The notes: generated by a model not told the origin, from the sequence alone. Positions 34,801 through 48,799 are shown, numbered from the stretch's first letter. The stretch: 64,000 nt of DNA from Pseudozyma flocculosa PF-1 (GCF_000417875.1 NW_006920876.1:638965-702964), one strand, 5' to 3'. Numbers and translations: made by a program.

Positions 34801-36377
34801 TGCCTCCCGGTCGCCTCAAGGCTCCCTCGTGGCTGGTCGAGCAGCAACCGGATCAGCCCGAGACTGCCAGCTCGGCGATCCAAGGCCTGCCCAAGCTCGA
34901 GACTGCCGGGCTCGGTAGCGGGACAGAGGCCAAGCCGGAGCCCTCACGCCAGTCTTCCGTCGCCTCCGTCGTCTCACCCACCAGGTCCGAGATCGCCGCC
35001 AACCAGAAGCTCGACGACGCCGCTCGCGACGCGCAGGAGAAGCTCGAGGAGCTGCTGCGGGGTCCGCACGAGGGGGCTTCACCGCCACCTGGGCCCGAGA
35101 AGCTCACCGGCGACGAGCGTTCCGAGGATCGCATGCCGCCTCCGCTTCCCTCGCGGGTACCCGCTCCAGCCTGGGACGATGACGAGGATGAGATGCGAGC
35201 GCTGCCGCTGCCCGAGCTCCGAGCTGCGTCTGCAAGCCGCCCGGTCGAGACCGGCAACCTGGTCGATCTGGGAAGCCAGGACGAAGCGCCCCGCGCAGGG
35301 GTTGCGCGGGGCATGGCTGCCAGACAGAACACCACCTCCTCGACCGGCCAGTCGTCGTGGCTGCAGGATCTCATGGACGACGAATCTGTGGCCGCAAGCG
35401 AGGTTCCCAGCGCCGAAACTGGCCCAAGGCTGCATCGGGAGCCTCCTAGCTTGCCGAAGCTGCAGCCGAACGCCATCGGAGAGGCGAAACAATATGCGGA
35501 CGCCGCAACCTCGCCGCAGAAGGCGGTGTCGTCGGATGATGCTGCGCACTCGGAGACTGGCGACGTTCGCTCCGGCGTCGAGCAGAGTTTCTCTCCGATG
35601 TCGACCCGCGGTCAGGAGGGAGCCACCCGCCCAGAAGAGCCGACTAAGGCCCGAACCGATGCGGCTGCCAAGACCAAGGACAACAGTGGCGACGTCACAT
35701 TGGCTCCTGTTTCCGTGGACCGGACCGCCCCCTCGAGCCATAGACACGGACAACCGAAGGTAGAGCCAGGCTTCGTGCGTCAAAGGCAGCACTCCCTTGT
35801 CGGAGAGCAGCGCGACCATGAAGGAGCAACGTCCAAGGCCGAACGGCCGTCTGTCCCTGCTGCAGACCCCTCCAAGGAGCCCACCCCTCGCGCCTTCGCT
35901 GGCGGTCAGCCAAAGATCATCATGCCGAAACCTATGGCGCTGAGACCGTCCAACAGCTCCTATGGACGCGCTGGCGGCGAGCCGGCCCGCGCGAGGCCGA
36001 TGGGGGGGCTCAAGCCCTGGGAAAAGGAGGCCGCGGCGGCGGCCGAGATTTCCAAGTCGGGCATCGTCCGTTCTTCTGGCCTGCGCGGTGATCACGCCGC
36101 CGACCCATCGGACCACGCAGAGGACGAGGGCGGAGGCGCGCCGCGCAACGATTCCGCTGAGCGCTTCGGCGGCGTCAGCAGCCTCATCTCCAAGTGGCAG
36201 CAGAACGTCGAGTCGCAGGCGCCCGGATGGGGGAGGATCGGCAGCAGCTCTTTGGAGGACCAGGGCCACCGACGCTCGTCGAAGCTGGCGGGGCACGGGA
36301 GGGGCCTGGGTCCTGCGGTGGCCGACCAAGCGGCAGCGTCCGTCCAGGGCCGCAGAGGCGAGACGGGCGAGACCTAG
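31861..36377 (+). CDS. Ark1/Prk1/AAK1-family serine/threonine kinase
   Basis: A kinase of the NAK family, which regulates clathrin-coated-vesicle endocytosis and cortical actin. Exons 31861-32268 and 32379-36377 give 1,468 residues. A poly-Gln stretch sits at 8-18. The kinase domain (about 60-400) has the glycine-loop LSEGGFAHVYLV, Lys116 in VLKRMAV, the HRD loop LMHRDLKVENIL (Asp217), DFG in FKLCDFGSA (Asp252), and the activation segment LNKHTTLQYRAPEMVDVYQ, very typical of Ark/Prk kinases. After it come more than 1,000 residues rich in Pro, Ser and acidic segments, presumably disordered. The protein ends with a short conserved-looking motif FGGVSSLISKWQQNVES near the C-terminus. The intron interrupts the sequence between HKLLR and the preceding EVEV. 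The start was chosen as the first in-frame ATG close to the domain. Confidence 0.93.
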
Positions 36378-38592
36378 CTCGCTGCCCTCCGCGGCCTCTG
36401 CTGTCCGGATCGGCGACCCTCCCGCTGCAGAGCGAACAATGTTGTCAATCCTCGACCCTGCTAGCTGCCTGGCTGCCTCTGGTCCCTGTTTCGTATTGGG
36501 CCACACACGGACTTTCTAGGAGCGCTGCTGCTTTCACAAGTACTTGCTGTTTGCTCGCCTCTTGCCCGGCCGCACAGACACGCGGCGATGATGGCAGGCC
36601 GAATGAATAAGGAGGCCACGACATGAGGATCCGACAGGCGGCTGTGAGCCCAGGATGTAATACGCGTATGTCGGGAGACGGGAAAGGGCTGCCGCATCGA
36701 TTGCAGTCGGCCCGGACTCGATCAGCCACGCCAAAAGCTCGTGTCCGGGCCTCGGCCACAGCGAGGGCTCGACGGGCACAGCCCACCGTCGGCCTACCTG
36801 CCTACATAGATAGCGCCGGGCGGCACCGGGGGTTGGTGGACGAGGGGCGGGCTAAGGCCACCTGACTCGCAGCCAGCCAGGCCACGCACGGCACCAAGAT
36901 CCGGTCCCTGGACCTGGGCCGGTCGGACGGTTTGGGCGGCGGACTGGCTGCTCGCCCCACCAAGCCTGAGTTGTGAGCATGCCGAGGGTCTCGAGGGGGT
37001 CCGTCCGGCCGGCTCAGCAGACGTGACGGGTCAGGCTTGGCTTTGGGACGGAGGCGCACGGGAGACAGGGAGGTCGGCCAGCAAGCCTAGCCTGCCCAGC
37101 TACGGCCGCTCCTCGAGCAGGCCCTGGCCAGCACCGCGCAGCACGCGTCCCCCGACCGACTGACTGACCGACCACAGAGGGGCCCGGGTTTCAAAAAAGA
37201 AGTTGAATTGGGCCAGGTCCAGCGGGGCTCTGGGCCCAGGCAGGCAGGCAGGCAGGCAGGCAGGGGTCCTAGGCTGGAGGCGACGCGCCAAACCCTGCGG
37301 CCAACGACCGGCCTGGCTAGAGGGCAGGCCAGCCGAGGCAAGGCGCGAGAGTCGGGGAGGAAGTTAAGGGGGGGGAGGCCCGTCTGGCCAAGGGCAGACC
37401 AGCAGGGCCAGGCTGGTCTGGCAGAACGACGACGGGTTTGGCGCCTTGCGCTGAGCCAGCAAGCGGCCGTCTGAATTTTGCAACCCTCTGCCCGCTGGCC
37501 TGCCTGACCGTGTGCGCCTGCCTGGCAGCGAGGCAAGAGAAAAATGCGATGGGTTTTCGGCCACACACACACACACACACACGGGCGGCCGCGACGACGG
37601 GCAGATCGTCTATTGGGCTGGCAGGGCCCCAGCACAGCACGGCGCAGCCGCCACGGCCCACCATCCATCCCCGACCCCACCAGCAGCCACAGCCCTGACC
37701 AACATCATCACCATCACCGTCACCAAAATCACCACCACCACCACCATCACCGTCACCGTCATCGCCACGCTCCCCATCTCCCGTCATCCTTGACTCTGTC
37801 CACCTCCACCGCCACCGACACGGTTGTTTCCTGCATCCACCAGCCTCAGCCGTCGCCGTCGCCCTCGTGCCGCCCTCGTCCACGCGACGTCGCTTTTCTT
37901 GCAGGTGGCACATCTTCGTCCACCTCGAACTCCTGCTCGTCCTTCGATCCGGGCTCAGCCTCTATCCATCGGCCTCTTCGTCCTTTTCGTGACGGCGCCT
38001 CCCCTCACCTTCGACGACGCTCGCTGTTCCGACTGGCATTGTGCTCGTCGTGGCCCATCGGTCACCGATCTCCAGCCTCGGTAGTCAGCCCTAGCCGTAC
38101 GATCATCGCCCGCCGCCCTATTTGGCTTCTTCGGTTCGTCGGCACCTCCTCCCGTGCCGATCCATTCGTCTCGTCGACCCCTCGAGTTCTCCGCGCTTCT
38201 TCCCGGTCAGCCTCGCGCCAAGCCGCTCTGCATCCGACGTCGGCACGACTGTCGTCGCCTCACTACTCTTCAGCGAGCCGGGTCAGCTCAAGACGCTCGG
38301 GCTCCAGCACGACGTGTCCCGCTTGATTGCTAGCAAGCAACGCAGGAGACCTTCACGCAGCTCCACAAACATACTTTCTTGATCCTACCTGTGCGTCAAC
38401 TCCCCAAAGAAGTCCTAACGCCAGGGCGGCGCGGACCAGCGACCTGGCACCCGAGATCGCTGCTCGATCCGCTTTCCTGGCGATAGATCCGGTACGGACT
38501 AGGTTGACCGAACACAGGGGCTGACAAGGAACCCGCTCCTCGCCGATTCCCTTCCCGTCCCTTCCCCTTAAACCAGCGGCTTCTGTGACAAG
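36378..38592. other. long intergenic/5' region with simple repeats
   Basis: About 2.2 kb before the PP1 gene with no supported gene. It contains a (CAGG)n tract at 37236-37264, a (CA)n tract at 37562-37582 and a CACCAC/CATCACC-rich tract at about 37700-37770. Pyrimidine-rich sequence dominates 37780-38590, consistent with promoter or 5' untranslated sequence of PP1. Confidence 0.5.
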
Positions 38593-40052
<1,460 letters not shown>

Positions 40053-41400
40053 GCAGCCTTCGGCGCGGGCCGAGCGCGGCGACGCGCAGGTACACGGAGG
40101 AGTACGATGGGCGGGCGCGACCGACCATGGAAGGACAGACGACAGGCACGAGCGGTACTCGCAGGGATTACGCACGAGCTCCCCAGAGTTTTCTGCTGCG
40201 AGGAGCCCCTTCCCGGCGGACACCGCGGCCACGCCGAGATGGCTGTGACCGGGCCACTGTACATAGGGCCCCCATTGGGCCTATCGCGAGCATCCGCAAA
40301 GCACGGCGTGGGAATAGCACCACGCCAAAGGATGGGCTCACCAAGCCCAACCTCGGATCGACGACAACCTTTGTTCGTTCCACGTTGGATGTCGCACGGA
40401 GGGCGACGCGCGTCTTGGCAGAGCAGCCACAAGCGGCCACGGCCGGCCCTTGTTGTGACGGCGATCAGGACGGCGGGCAGGACGCGGCGCGGTGCCACGA
40501 CCTCGACGCACCCTGGACAGCTTCTTTTGGAAGTCCGCAATGCCTCGTTGCGAATCCGCCAGCCAGGGTGACGCTGAGCGTGCGCGCGCGGCCCCTGCAT
40601 CCGTTGTGCGCCGTCAGCGTGGGCGTAGAGCGAGGCAAGCCGACAGCCTGGGCGCAAACGTGTCGTTGGGATGGCTCCCGACAGCCCGCCGACACCTCCC
40701 GCCCCGTCGCCGTTGGCCTGTTGGGCGCCAGTCGGCCTTGCACTGTTGCCACGCTTGGCGATTCCTCTAGATCGGACCAGTCTGGCGCCCGTGAGGCGAA
40801 AGCCGTCGATCGTCGCGGCCTCAGGCCTTTATGGCGACTCCCTTATCCAGCTTTCGCCGCAGGCGCATGCCTGCCTGGTGAATTTGCCACCTCTTCGTCG
40901 ATTTGGACGAGCGATGAAGCTCTTGGTTGCACCAAGCACCCATGCATCCACCCTCTCACGTCGTCGACGCTCGCTGTTGGGACCCCTGCCGCTTACACCT
41001 CGCATCCCTCCGCGGCTCTTGCGGCCTGGCCCTCTCCACCTACTACTAGCTGCAACCGTGTCATCCCGCCCCTTGGCCCTTCTCTCCTCCAGTCTCCCCG
41101 ATCTTTGTTACCGTCTCCTGTCGGTGTAGGCTGCCGCCCGCGTGTCACCCTTTGCCCTCCTCCCTTTGATCCCTCTTGTCCATCGACATGGCCTTCGCCC
41201 CTCTTCCGCTGTCGCTCCCAACCCCCCGTTCCCACATTTTGCGTCTGCCAGAATCCAAGTCAGTCCCGCTTCCAGTCTGCAGGCGCGCGAGGCAATGTGT
41301 TGGCGTTCAGGTGGCCGGCATCACAGGGCTCGGGGCCAGGCAAGCCACACAATGGCAGGCTACTGGGCAGAGCCCAAGTTGCGGGTTCGGAGTCACGTGA
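40053..41400. other. intergenic region, no supported gene
   Basis: About 1.35 kb between PP1 and a tRNA gene. A 537-codon frame overlaps the last PP1 exon in another frame and runs through this region, but it has no domain or plausible start. Confidence 0.5.
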
Positions 41401-41503
41401 GCATTGATAGTGTAGGGGCATCATGAGTCGTTGCCACTCATCGTTGGGTCTTCCGACGATTAACCGATTCGACTCGACCGGGGTTCGAGTCCCCGTCAAT
41501 GCA
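41401..41503 (+). tRNA. tRNA-Gly: tRNA-Gly(GCC) with 32-nt intron
   Basis: The exons match the copy at 31044-31146 except for one D-loop base (GGGGCA in place of GGGGTA). The intron 41437-41468 differs at a few positions (CGTTGGGTCTTCCGACG). The anticodon GCC is followed by A and the intron. Mature length is 71 nt. TTTTT at about 41506 is the Pol III terminator. Confidence 0.9.
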
Positions 41504-41797
41504 TTGTTTTTGCGGCACTTTTGCCCTCGCCTTGCCTTGCCTGGCGTAGGGTCTGGGCTTGGGACTGAGATGATGAGACGATACGGCCGCACGTTCTGCT
41601 AACTAGGTCCGGCTTGGCAGGGATGTGTGGAGGGTTGGCTGGCTGGCTCCGGCGGCAGAATGCAGCGCGCGACGCTTCCAAAAAGAGGAAGCGAGGCCGA
41701 CTTGGTTGCCGCGCCAACGCGGGCCCAACGTCGTCATCCTGCCTCGCTCCCTCACCGCCATCGGACACGCACTCCTCTCTTTGCCTCCTCCCACCAG

Positions 41798-41883
41798 ACG
41801 CAGCCGCAGCCGCAGCCGCAGCCGCAGCCGCAGCCACAACCACAACCACAACCACAACCACAACCAAAACCACAACCACAGCC
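41798..41883. repeat. hexanucleotide tandem repeat, (GCAGCC)n then (ACAACC)n
   Basis: About seven CAGCCG units pass directly into about seven CAACCA units, a related hexamer. The tract lies about 260 bases before the ATG of the PIN-like transporter and is probably not translated. Confidence 0.85.
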
Positions 41884-42141
41884 TTGGCTTGCATTGCCTT
41901 CGCTGCCGCCCGTCTCAGACTCTGACGCTCAAACCATAGACGTCCACGACCATCCCTATCCCCGCACTCTTATCTGCTATCGCCCTCGTCGCCCGCCCTC
42001 GTGCTGCCGGCTCCCCCCGCATCATTGCCCTCTCCCAGTCTCGCACCACGGCTGCGCCACCTGTCGGATCAACGACGATAGAAAGGCAACCTCGACTCGA
42101 CGACACCGGATACGCCGCTCAGGCGTCCCTTGCACGCAGAC

Positions 42142-44742
42142 ATGCACCACCATGCCCTGATCGAGCCTACCGCCAGCTACGTCGCCCACGGCGCTTCGGG
42201 CGCCCCCATCTGGAGCCTCATCAAGGTCACGGCATCCTCCATCATCGAGGTCGTCATCCTTAGCTTCGTCGGCTACGTCCTCGCCCGCAGAGGCATCATC
42301 GACAAAAAGACTCAGACGGTGAGATCCGTGGCAGGCTGCTCCTGGCCGCTCTCCCCGATTGCTTGTCACTCACGATTCAACCTTGGCCACGTCCTTTGGG
42401 CTCCCTTGCTCGTATCGCCCCAACTTGGCCCGCTTTGATCAACAGAAAATCAACAAGGTGAGCAGGTCGAGGACGCTTTCTCGATAGTCGCAACTGCTCG
42501 GGCTGACCCTTCCATGACCCTGGACCGCCTGCCACTTACGCTTGTGAGCGCGCAGCTCAACGTCTCTTTCTTCACGCCAGCGCTGCTCTTCTCCAAAGTA
42601 GCCTTCACGCTCAACCCGGCGCGGCTGGCCGAGCTCATCATCGTGCCGCTGGGCTGGGTCATTGTCACGGCCGTCTCCACCTTCAGCGCCCTTCTTCTGT
42701 CCTGGATCGCCGGCCTCTCGCCGGCCCACCGCAACTTCGCCGTCGCGTGCGCCATTTCACCCAACTCAAACTCGCTCCCGGTCGCCCTGATGCAGTCGCT
42801 CGTCATCACGGTGCCCCAGCTTCACTGGGACGAGGAAGGCGAGCCAGAGGACACCGTCGACGGCATGCTCGGCCGAGCACTCACCTACCTTGTCCTCTTT
42901 AGCACGCTCGGCATGTTTTTGAGGTGGAGCATCGGTGCCAAGCTCCTCAGCACCGTCGAGTCCAGCGGAGACGCCGCTGCCGCCGAAGAGGAGCGCCGAC
43001 GCTCGGACCCCAACGCGTACCGTGACGAGCCCCAGCGGGCCGATGGCCAGCTGGTCGATTACGGTCAGGATGATCAGGCAGGACCGACGGCAGAGTCCGC
43101 CCGGACCACGCCGCACATCACTCTGCGTCGACCCACGGGAGAGGTTCGTCCGCAGAGGAAGCGCACCGGGCCTCCCGCCTGGGCTCGCAGCTTCCCAAAC
43201 TCGCCCAGTCAGATGGCCAGCGAGGGCGACCAAGAGGTCGAGGACATCGACTGCGACGACGAGACGATTGCAGCCGAGGGTCCCATCACGCTAAACAACG
43301 GTCGCAGCCAGCGATCCTGTTGGACACGATTCAGGACCGGTACCGGCCGCGCTTTCCGCAGGTTTGTCGTCCACCCGTTCAAGGTGATTGGCAGCTTCAT
43401 GACTGCACCGCTTTATGCGGCCATCATCAGTCTCGTCGTCGCCCTGATTGGACCCTTGCAGAAGTTCATCGACTCCCTCGAGCCGGTCGTCGGTGCGCTC
43501 GAGACTGCCGGTGCTTGCAGCATCCCGCTGACGATGGTGGTGCTCGGAGCCTACTTCCACGCCGACGCCTCGGCCGTCGCCGAGAGCAAGGGAAGCGTCT
43601 CCACGTCTGCACCGCCCGTGGCGCCGGCCGGTGATGGCCCCGCCGACGCTCAAGGTCCCGAGCCCGACAAGGACGGCTTTGCCCCTCACAGACCCTCCGA
43701 CAGCAACGGCTCCAGCTCCCGAACCGTGTCGCAGCTCATCGATGACAGCAGCGACGACTTCTCGCACGACCCCTGGCGCAGGGGGTCGGTGGATGGATCC
43801 TCCTCGAGTGCAGACTCGACGCTGGTGCAAAAGGATCCCGCCCGGCGCAAGGGCATCTCGAGCTGGATCACCAAGAACCCTTGGAACAGCGGCAGCAGCA
43901 GCGCCTCGAGCTCCGGTGCCGGCGACCTCGAGAACGGCCGCATGGTCGATGAGCCGAGGTCGATGTCGTCCAACGAACCAGAGGCGCCCAGTTACGCCGA
44001 TGTCGCGAGCCGCAACGCCGACCTCAACGCGCGCAACGGCGCTGGCCGGCGCGCCGGCGCGGCGAGCAAGAAGGAAAGCAAGGAGAAGCAGCAGGCCAAG
44101 ATGGAGAATCGCACCGTTGCCGTCTCGATCGCCTCGAGGATGATCCTGACACCCCTCATCCTGCTGCCCATCGCAGCGTGGTACGCCATCGCAACGAGGT
44201 ACAATGTGTGAGCTCCCACGGCACACGATGCACACCTGCCTTTCGTGTTCTCGAGCCGAGTCGACTGATCCATTCATCTCGCTTGTATCTGTTCCTCATC
44301 GCGATCCTCAACAGCATGGACGACCCGGTCTTCATCACCTGCGCATGCCTCATCATTGGCAGCCCGCCTGCGCTGACCCTGGCGCAGATCACCAGCCAGA
44401 GCGCCAACGGCAACAGCGGCTTCGAGCGCCTCATCAGCCGGACCATCTGTAAGTTCGATCATGGGCCGTTATCCTACGCCCATCCGCTGCGGCTTTCAGA
44501 TCAAACGGGCTGAACCGATCTTCACTTGAACCCCCGTTCGTCTGTTGGAACTCGACAGTCGTCAGCTACGCTGTCCTGGCGGCGCCCACCACCATCGCCC
44601 TCGTCCTCACAGCGCTCCTGTACGTCGACCGGTCATTTGCCGCGTGCTATCGCTCCGACCCTGCGCGAGGCTGACCTCATCTGCCCCTCTCTGCTGGCCT
44701 CCATCCATCGGCCTTCACAGCATCGCCGAAAACGACCATTAG
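42142..44742 (+). CDS. auxin efflux carrier (PIN-like) family membrane transporter
   Basis: A multi-pass transporter of the AEC/PIN-like family, probably in ER or plasma membrane; the substrate is unknown in fungi. Exons 42142-42318, 42446-42457, 42556-44207, 44315-44448, 44559-44619 and 44721-44742 join in phase to 685 residues. The second exon is a 12-base microexon encoding KINK. The N-terminal bundle includes IKVTASSIIEVVILSFVGYV, LNVSFFTPALLFSKVAFTL and AVACAISPNSNSLPVALMQS, the NSxxLP site typical of the family. A long charged cytosolic loop precedes IGSFMTAPLYAAIISLVVAL. A second loop, Ser-rich, precedes the C-terminal bundle ILTPLILLPIAAWYAIA, FITCACLIIGSPPALTLAQI and VVSYAVLAAPTTIALVLTAL. 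The last exon ends IAENDH; an alternative acceptor at 44742 would extend the protein but breaks the phase. Confidence 0.88.
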
Positions 44743-45026
44743 GTCCTTCTCAACCTGCTCTTTGTCCCTGCTCGTTCTACGCTGGACGAGTGCGTATGTC
44801 CTGAAGAAAAGCCGCCGTTCTCCAAACCTATCCGCGAGAAAGGAGTCCTCGACCCGCAACACGAGGCTGCTCTGTAGATGCATTCGACGCAGCTCAATGG
44901 AAGACGGAGAACGAGGTCATGAGTGGGATGCAAGGACGAGGTTGGGTGATAGCAGAACGACGATGGGACTGTGCAGTGCGAACAAGAGGCCAAAGGGCCG
45001 ACGCCTCGGAGGGAGCGCGATCGTGC
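44743..45026. other. convergent spacer
   Basis: Between two stop codons of convergent genes. The sequence after 44742 is open for about 40 codons in another frame, but the phase does not fit the PIN-like gene. Otherwise nothing is seen. Confidence 0.4.
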
Positions 45027-48000
45027 CTAGAGCTTGAGGCCCTGGCGGTACTCTACGAAGGCCATCCAGTTTTCGGCCGCCTCCTCGGCAATGGCCCGGA
45101 GAGAGAGGTGCCTGCGCCTATCAATGCACTTGACCTGTTTGTGTAGGACAATGGAGGGCAACGAGAACGTCAGTGAGCTAGAAGCGGACCGAGTCGAGAT
45201 CGGATCGGCGATGCCAGGGCCCCGGCACTCACGACAGCGCGACACTTGAAGACGGTGGCCCGGCAGCGCTTGAGCATGTCTCCGCGTCGGAAGTTGACGT
45301 CGTAGTGCGAGTTTTCGTCGGCAAACGTGTCGACGAGCCCGTTGATGGCGGCCACGACGCTCTCGGCGCTGGCCGCGCTGCCCGCTGCCGTGGGTCGATC
45401 CGGGACAGCCTCGAGGATCGAGAGGAGGAAGAAAGCAATCTTCTCATTGAGCGGCAGCGAGACGTTGGCTGCGCGTGCGATGGTGGCGAGCAGGGAAATG
45501 GCCTTGACCTTCATGTTGTCCGACGATGCGGTGTGGTACGATGCCATCAGCGCCGAGATGAGCTCGGCCGACTCCGCACCCGGCGAAGAGGGTAGGACGA
45601 CGCTTCCGGCGGTCCACGAGAGCGGCACGGTGCCCTCCAAGCAGCGGGCGATGGACCACATACTGCCGATGCAGGTCTCGACGATCTGTAGGCCGTCCTG
45701 CTTTTCCGTGTTGCCCGTCGACGAGGCGGCGACCGACGACGGCAGAGGTTCGACGATGCTGTGGGTGGCCGAAAGGGCGGGCGTGGCGTTGGCCACGGCC
45801 GGAACGCTGGCGCAACCGCGCGCCACCTCATAGAGGGCCTGGAAGGTGGTCGTCAGGCGCGAACCGGCGCCGGCATCGCCGGAGAGCCAGGAGCGGAAGG
45901 CGGCGAGTCGACGTGCCTCCTTAAGACCCGAAACGGGCTGAGAGGGCGGTGGAGCCGCGAAGGTGGCAAGCCGCAGCAGAGCATTGTTGAGCACCGACAG
46001 AGAGCGCAGGTGGATGGCGCGAAGAAGCGTCGGGGCCTGCTTCTGCGCCGACGATGCGCCCGAAGAGGCCGAGGTCGAAGAGACCAGGGACGGGAAGCTC
46101 GACTCGAATGGCCTCGCAAGAGGCAGCAAGACGTCGGCCAGCGCCGGGACCCCGTTCGTGGGGAGGACGAGATGGCAGAGGGTCGGCGCGATGCTTTCGA
46201 ATCGGATTCCGCCACCCCGCTTGACCGCCTCGGCAAAAGTATCCTCGTCGGCCATCTTGTCGTCGTCATCGTCGTCGTCGTCGCCTTCGCCGTCATCCGC
46301 AGCTGTCTCACCGGCAAGCGCGTTGTCCGTGTCGCCGTCGGCAATGTCGACGTCAACGTCCTCGTCCATCTCCTCGTCGCTGGCCGCTTCTGCATCGAGG
46401 TCTTCCTGCCACTCGTCGTCGGCCTCTCCGCCCTTGGCAAGGTCGAAACCGCTTGCCATCTCGGCGAGGATCTCGATGGCGAGACTGAGGGTCTGTGCCT
46501 TTTCCTCTGCCCGTACCTGCAGCTTCGCTTGCGCACCGTCATTGTTCCCGGCGTCGCTCTGTGCAGGCTCGACGACGCCCTGCCCCTCGAGATCGCGGGC
46601 AAGGGCTGTGCAGTCGACTGCGGCCAAAAGCTGGAGGAGCGCCGGTAGGATGTGCGCTTCTTCGTACCTCTTGAGCGACAGGGCAGCCTCGCCGTCCTTG
46701 CGTCCGGGCACGAAGACGTTGGAAGAGGTGAAGGCGGCCTGCTTCTTCTTCCGAGCGCCCGCAAAGGCGCCGCCGGACGCCTTTGTCTTGTCGACAGCGG
46801 CCGCCACGTTGCGCAGCGCGCCAGAGGCAAGGACGCCGAGCATCGTGGTCTGGGACAGCACGTAGCGCTTGAGCTTGTCAAGGCTGGTGTGATCGGTCTG
46901 AACGCAAGCTTCGAGTAGTACGATGGCCCGGTCGATCTGGACCAAGCGCTTTGTGGCGCCCTCGGCCTGCTGTTCGAGCGATTCGACAACAGGGAGCACG
47001 ACCGGCTTGAGGGGCTTGGCGCCCTTCTTCTTGGCGCCGTCGCTTTTGACAGAGCTGGATGGTCGGCCAAGGAGGCCGTCGACGAAGTCAGCCTCGCCTC
47101 CGTCGGTGAGACCACAGAGTGCATTTGCCGAAGCCAGCGCCAGATCGAGGATCAGCGAGAGCTCCTCGTTCTTCAGCGAAGCGATTGGGTCGCTACTGCC
47201 GCTGGGTCGTGCACCGTCTGGCCCCGCAACGCTGAGCACGGAGGCAGCCCGGCAGCCGAGGGCGATGGACCCGCAGAGCCAGGCGGACAAGCCCTGGCCG
47301 GGAATCTCGGAGGCGGCGGCAGCTCCCACCAAATCTTCGTCCAGCCACTTCCACGTCACGAGTTTGGCGAACGGGTTGCCGCCGCACTCGCAGAGGCACC
47401 AGGTGATGGTGGCCAAATTCTCCGACATCTCCAATAGGCCTTTTCTCGTCTCGGCATCCAATGCGATGAAGGGCTCCGAGTTGCCCGTGCTGGACGATGC
47501 CGAGTTCACGTTGGTGCTGGCGGAAGCCGCGATGGCGTCGTCGCTTGCACCAAGGACTTTTTCGTCTTCCGCCGAGAGCGTCTGCCCCGCCACCTGTTCC
47601 AGGGACTTGCCCATGGCGGCAGCGATCCGGGTGGCGTGACGCTTCTCCTTCTTGTTCATCTTGTCGATCGGCTTGGCGAGCAGCGCCCGCTTCTTTTCCA
47701 ACTCTTCGGCCGCTGAAGGTGCGCCGTCGACAAACATTTCGTTTGATCCCTGTTCCGAGCTCTTGGAAGGGGATGCGGAGAGTCCATCGACATCGAACCC
47801 GAGGGCGTTGGCTGCCCACCTCATGGCGCCCAGGACGGCGGCAACGCCACCCTTATTGGCCACCTCGCCGCGCACGTCGAAGCCCGCATCGACGCAGAGA
47901 TTGCGGAGGGCCCCGCTGGCCTCTCGCCTGACCTCGACATTGGTGTCCGACTGGAGGGCGTGAATGAGGCGAGCCACGATGTCCTTTGAAAGCAGCAGCT

Positions 48001-48349
48001 TGCGGTTCTGCTTGACCTCGGCCAGCGTGTGGCCCGACGAGGGGGAGAGGAGGAGGCTGACAGAGGCGAGAGACCAGATCTTGTCGCCCGAGTTGACGCT
48101 GGCCTGCTGTTCCTTTGGTGCGCTCGGAAGAGGTAGATTCTGCAGCAGGGGCACGATCTGCTCTGCTGGCGAAGCCGAGGCGCCGTTGCCCGCGGCCTTG
48201 CGCGTCTGCTCTTTGATGGCTTGCAGCGCCGCCGAGGTGGCCTGCACCGTAGCGGCTGACGAGGGCTGACTGCCCTTTTTGGATCCGAGTGGATTGTGGC
48301 GCGCCGTTTTGCGCTGGTGTCGCTGCGGATCGAAGCCGGACTTTGGCAT
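45027..48349 (-). CDS. syo1: Syo1/HEATR3-like ribosomal-protein import chaperone
   Basis: An armadillo/HEAT-repeat adaptor that in yeast carries Rpl5 and Rpl11 to the nucleus with the importin Kap104. Exons 48349-45233 and 45134-45027 give 1,074 residues. The basic start MPKSGFDPQRHQRKTARHNP is typical. ARM-like repeats follow (IWSLASVSLLL; HALQSDTNVEVRREASGALR NLCV, spaced here for reading). An acidic loop at about residues 650-700 (repeated Asp/Glu, DGEGDDDDDDDDKMADED) sits between repeat blocks, as in Syo1. The C-terminal blocks are NGLVDTFADENSHYDVNF, then VKCIDRRRHLSLRAIAEEA and NWMAFVEYR, which match the family ending. The protein is longer than yeast Syo1 (about 620 residues), mainly through inserts. 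The second exon has 36 codons with the stop. Confidence 0.9.
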
Positions 48350-48696
48350 CTTGCTTGCCCTCGGAGGTCCGTCGCCTGTCTTAGAGGGAGTGCCCGGTAG
48401 GTCGTTGGTGTGCACCTGGAAGCCGAGGCAAGGTGAAGACGGGGTGGGTGCTGTGCGAGCAAGCGGGGTGGTCAGAGGCCGAGTGAAGGAAGGTGTCGGG
48501 AGAAAGGTGGCAGAGAAGAAATTGGACAGGTCCTTCCGACACGGGCCTTGGGCGATTTTTTTTTCTCGCCCCGGCGAGCTTCGCAGCACAAACGGAACTC
48601 GGGTCTGTCCGAGGAGACATTCACTCCACATGGTGGCAGGGACACGCCTCGTGTCAAGCGATGAGGATGCAACAAATTCCAACATGTACATGCTCG

Positions 48697-48799
48697 GCAT
48701 TGATAGTGTAGGGGTATCATGAGTCGTTGCCACTCATCGTCCGGACTTCCGACGATCAACCGATTCGACTCGACCGGGGTTCGAGTCCCCGTCAATGCA
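48697..48799 (+). tRNA. tRNA-Gly: tRNA-Gly(GCC) with 32-nt intron
   Basis: The mature sequence is identical to the copy at 31044-31146. The intron 48733-48764 is the most diverged of the three (CGTCCGGACTTCCGACG), but its terminal stem ATCGTC/GACGAT is kept. TTTTT follows immediately after the discriminator as the Pol III terminator. It lies about 350 bases upstream of the Syo1 start, on the opposite strand. Confidence 0.9.

Noticed and set aside
44742..44878. Alternative last exon of the PIN-like gene starting VLLNLLFVPAR
   Set aside because: It reads well as protein, but joining it to the previous exon breaks the phase, whereas the acceptor at 44720 fits and gives a family-like short tail.
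45761..46865. Two long plus-strand frames antisense to Syo1
   Set aside because: The acidic loop and GC-rich codons of Syo1 give open antisense frames; no supporting motif.
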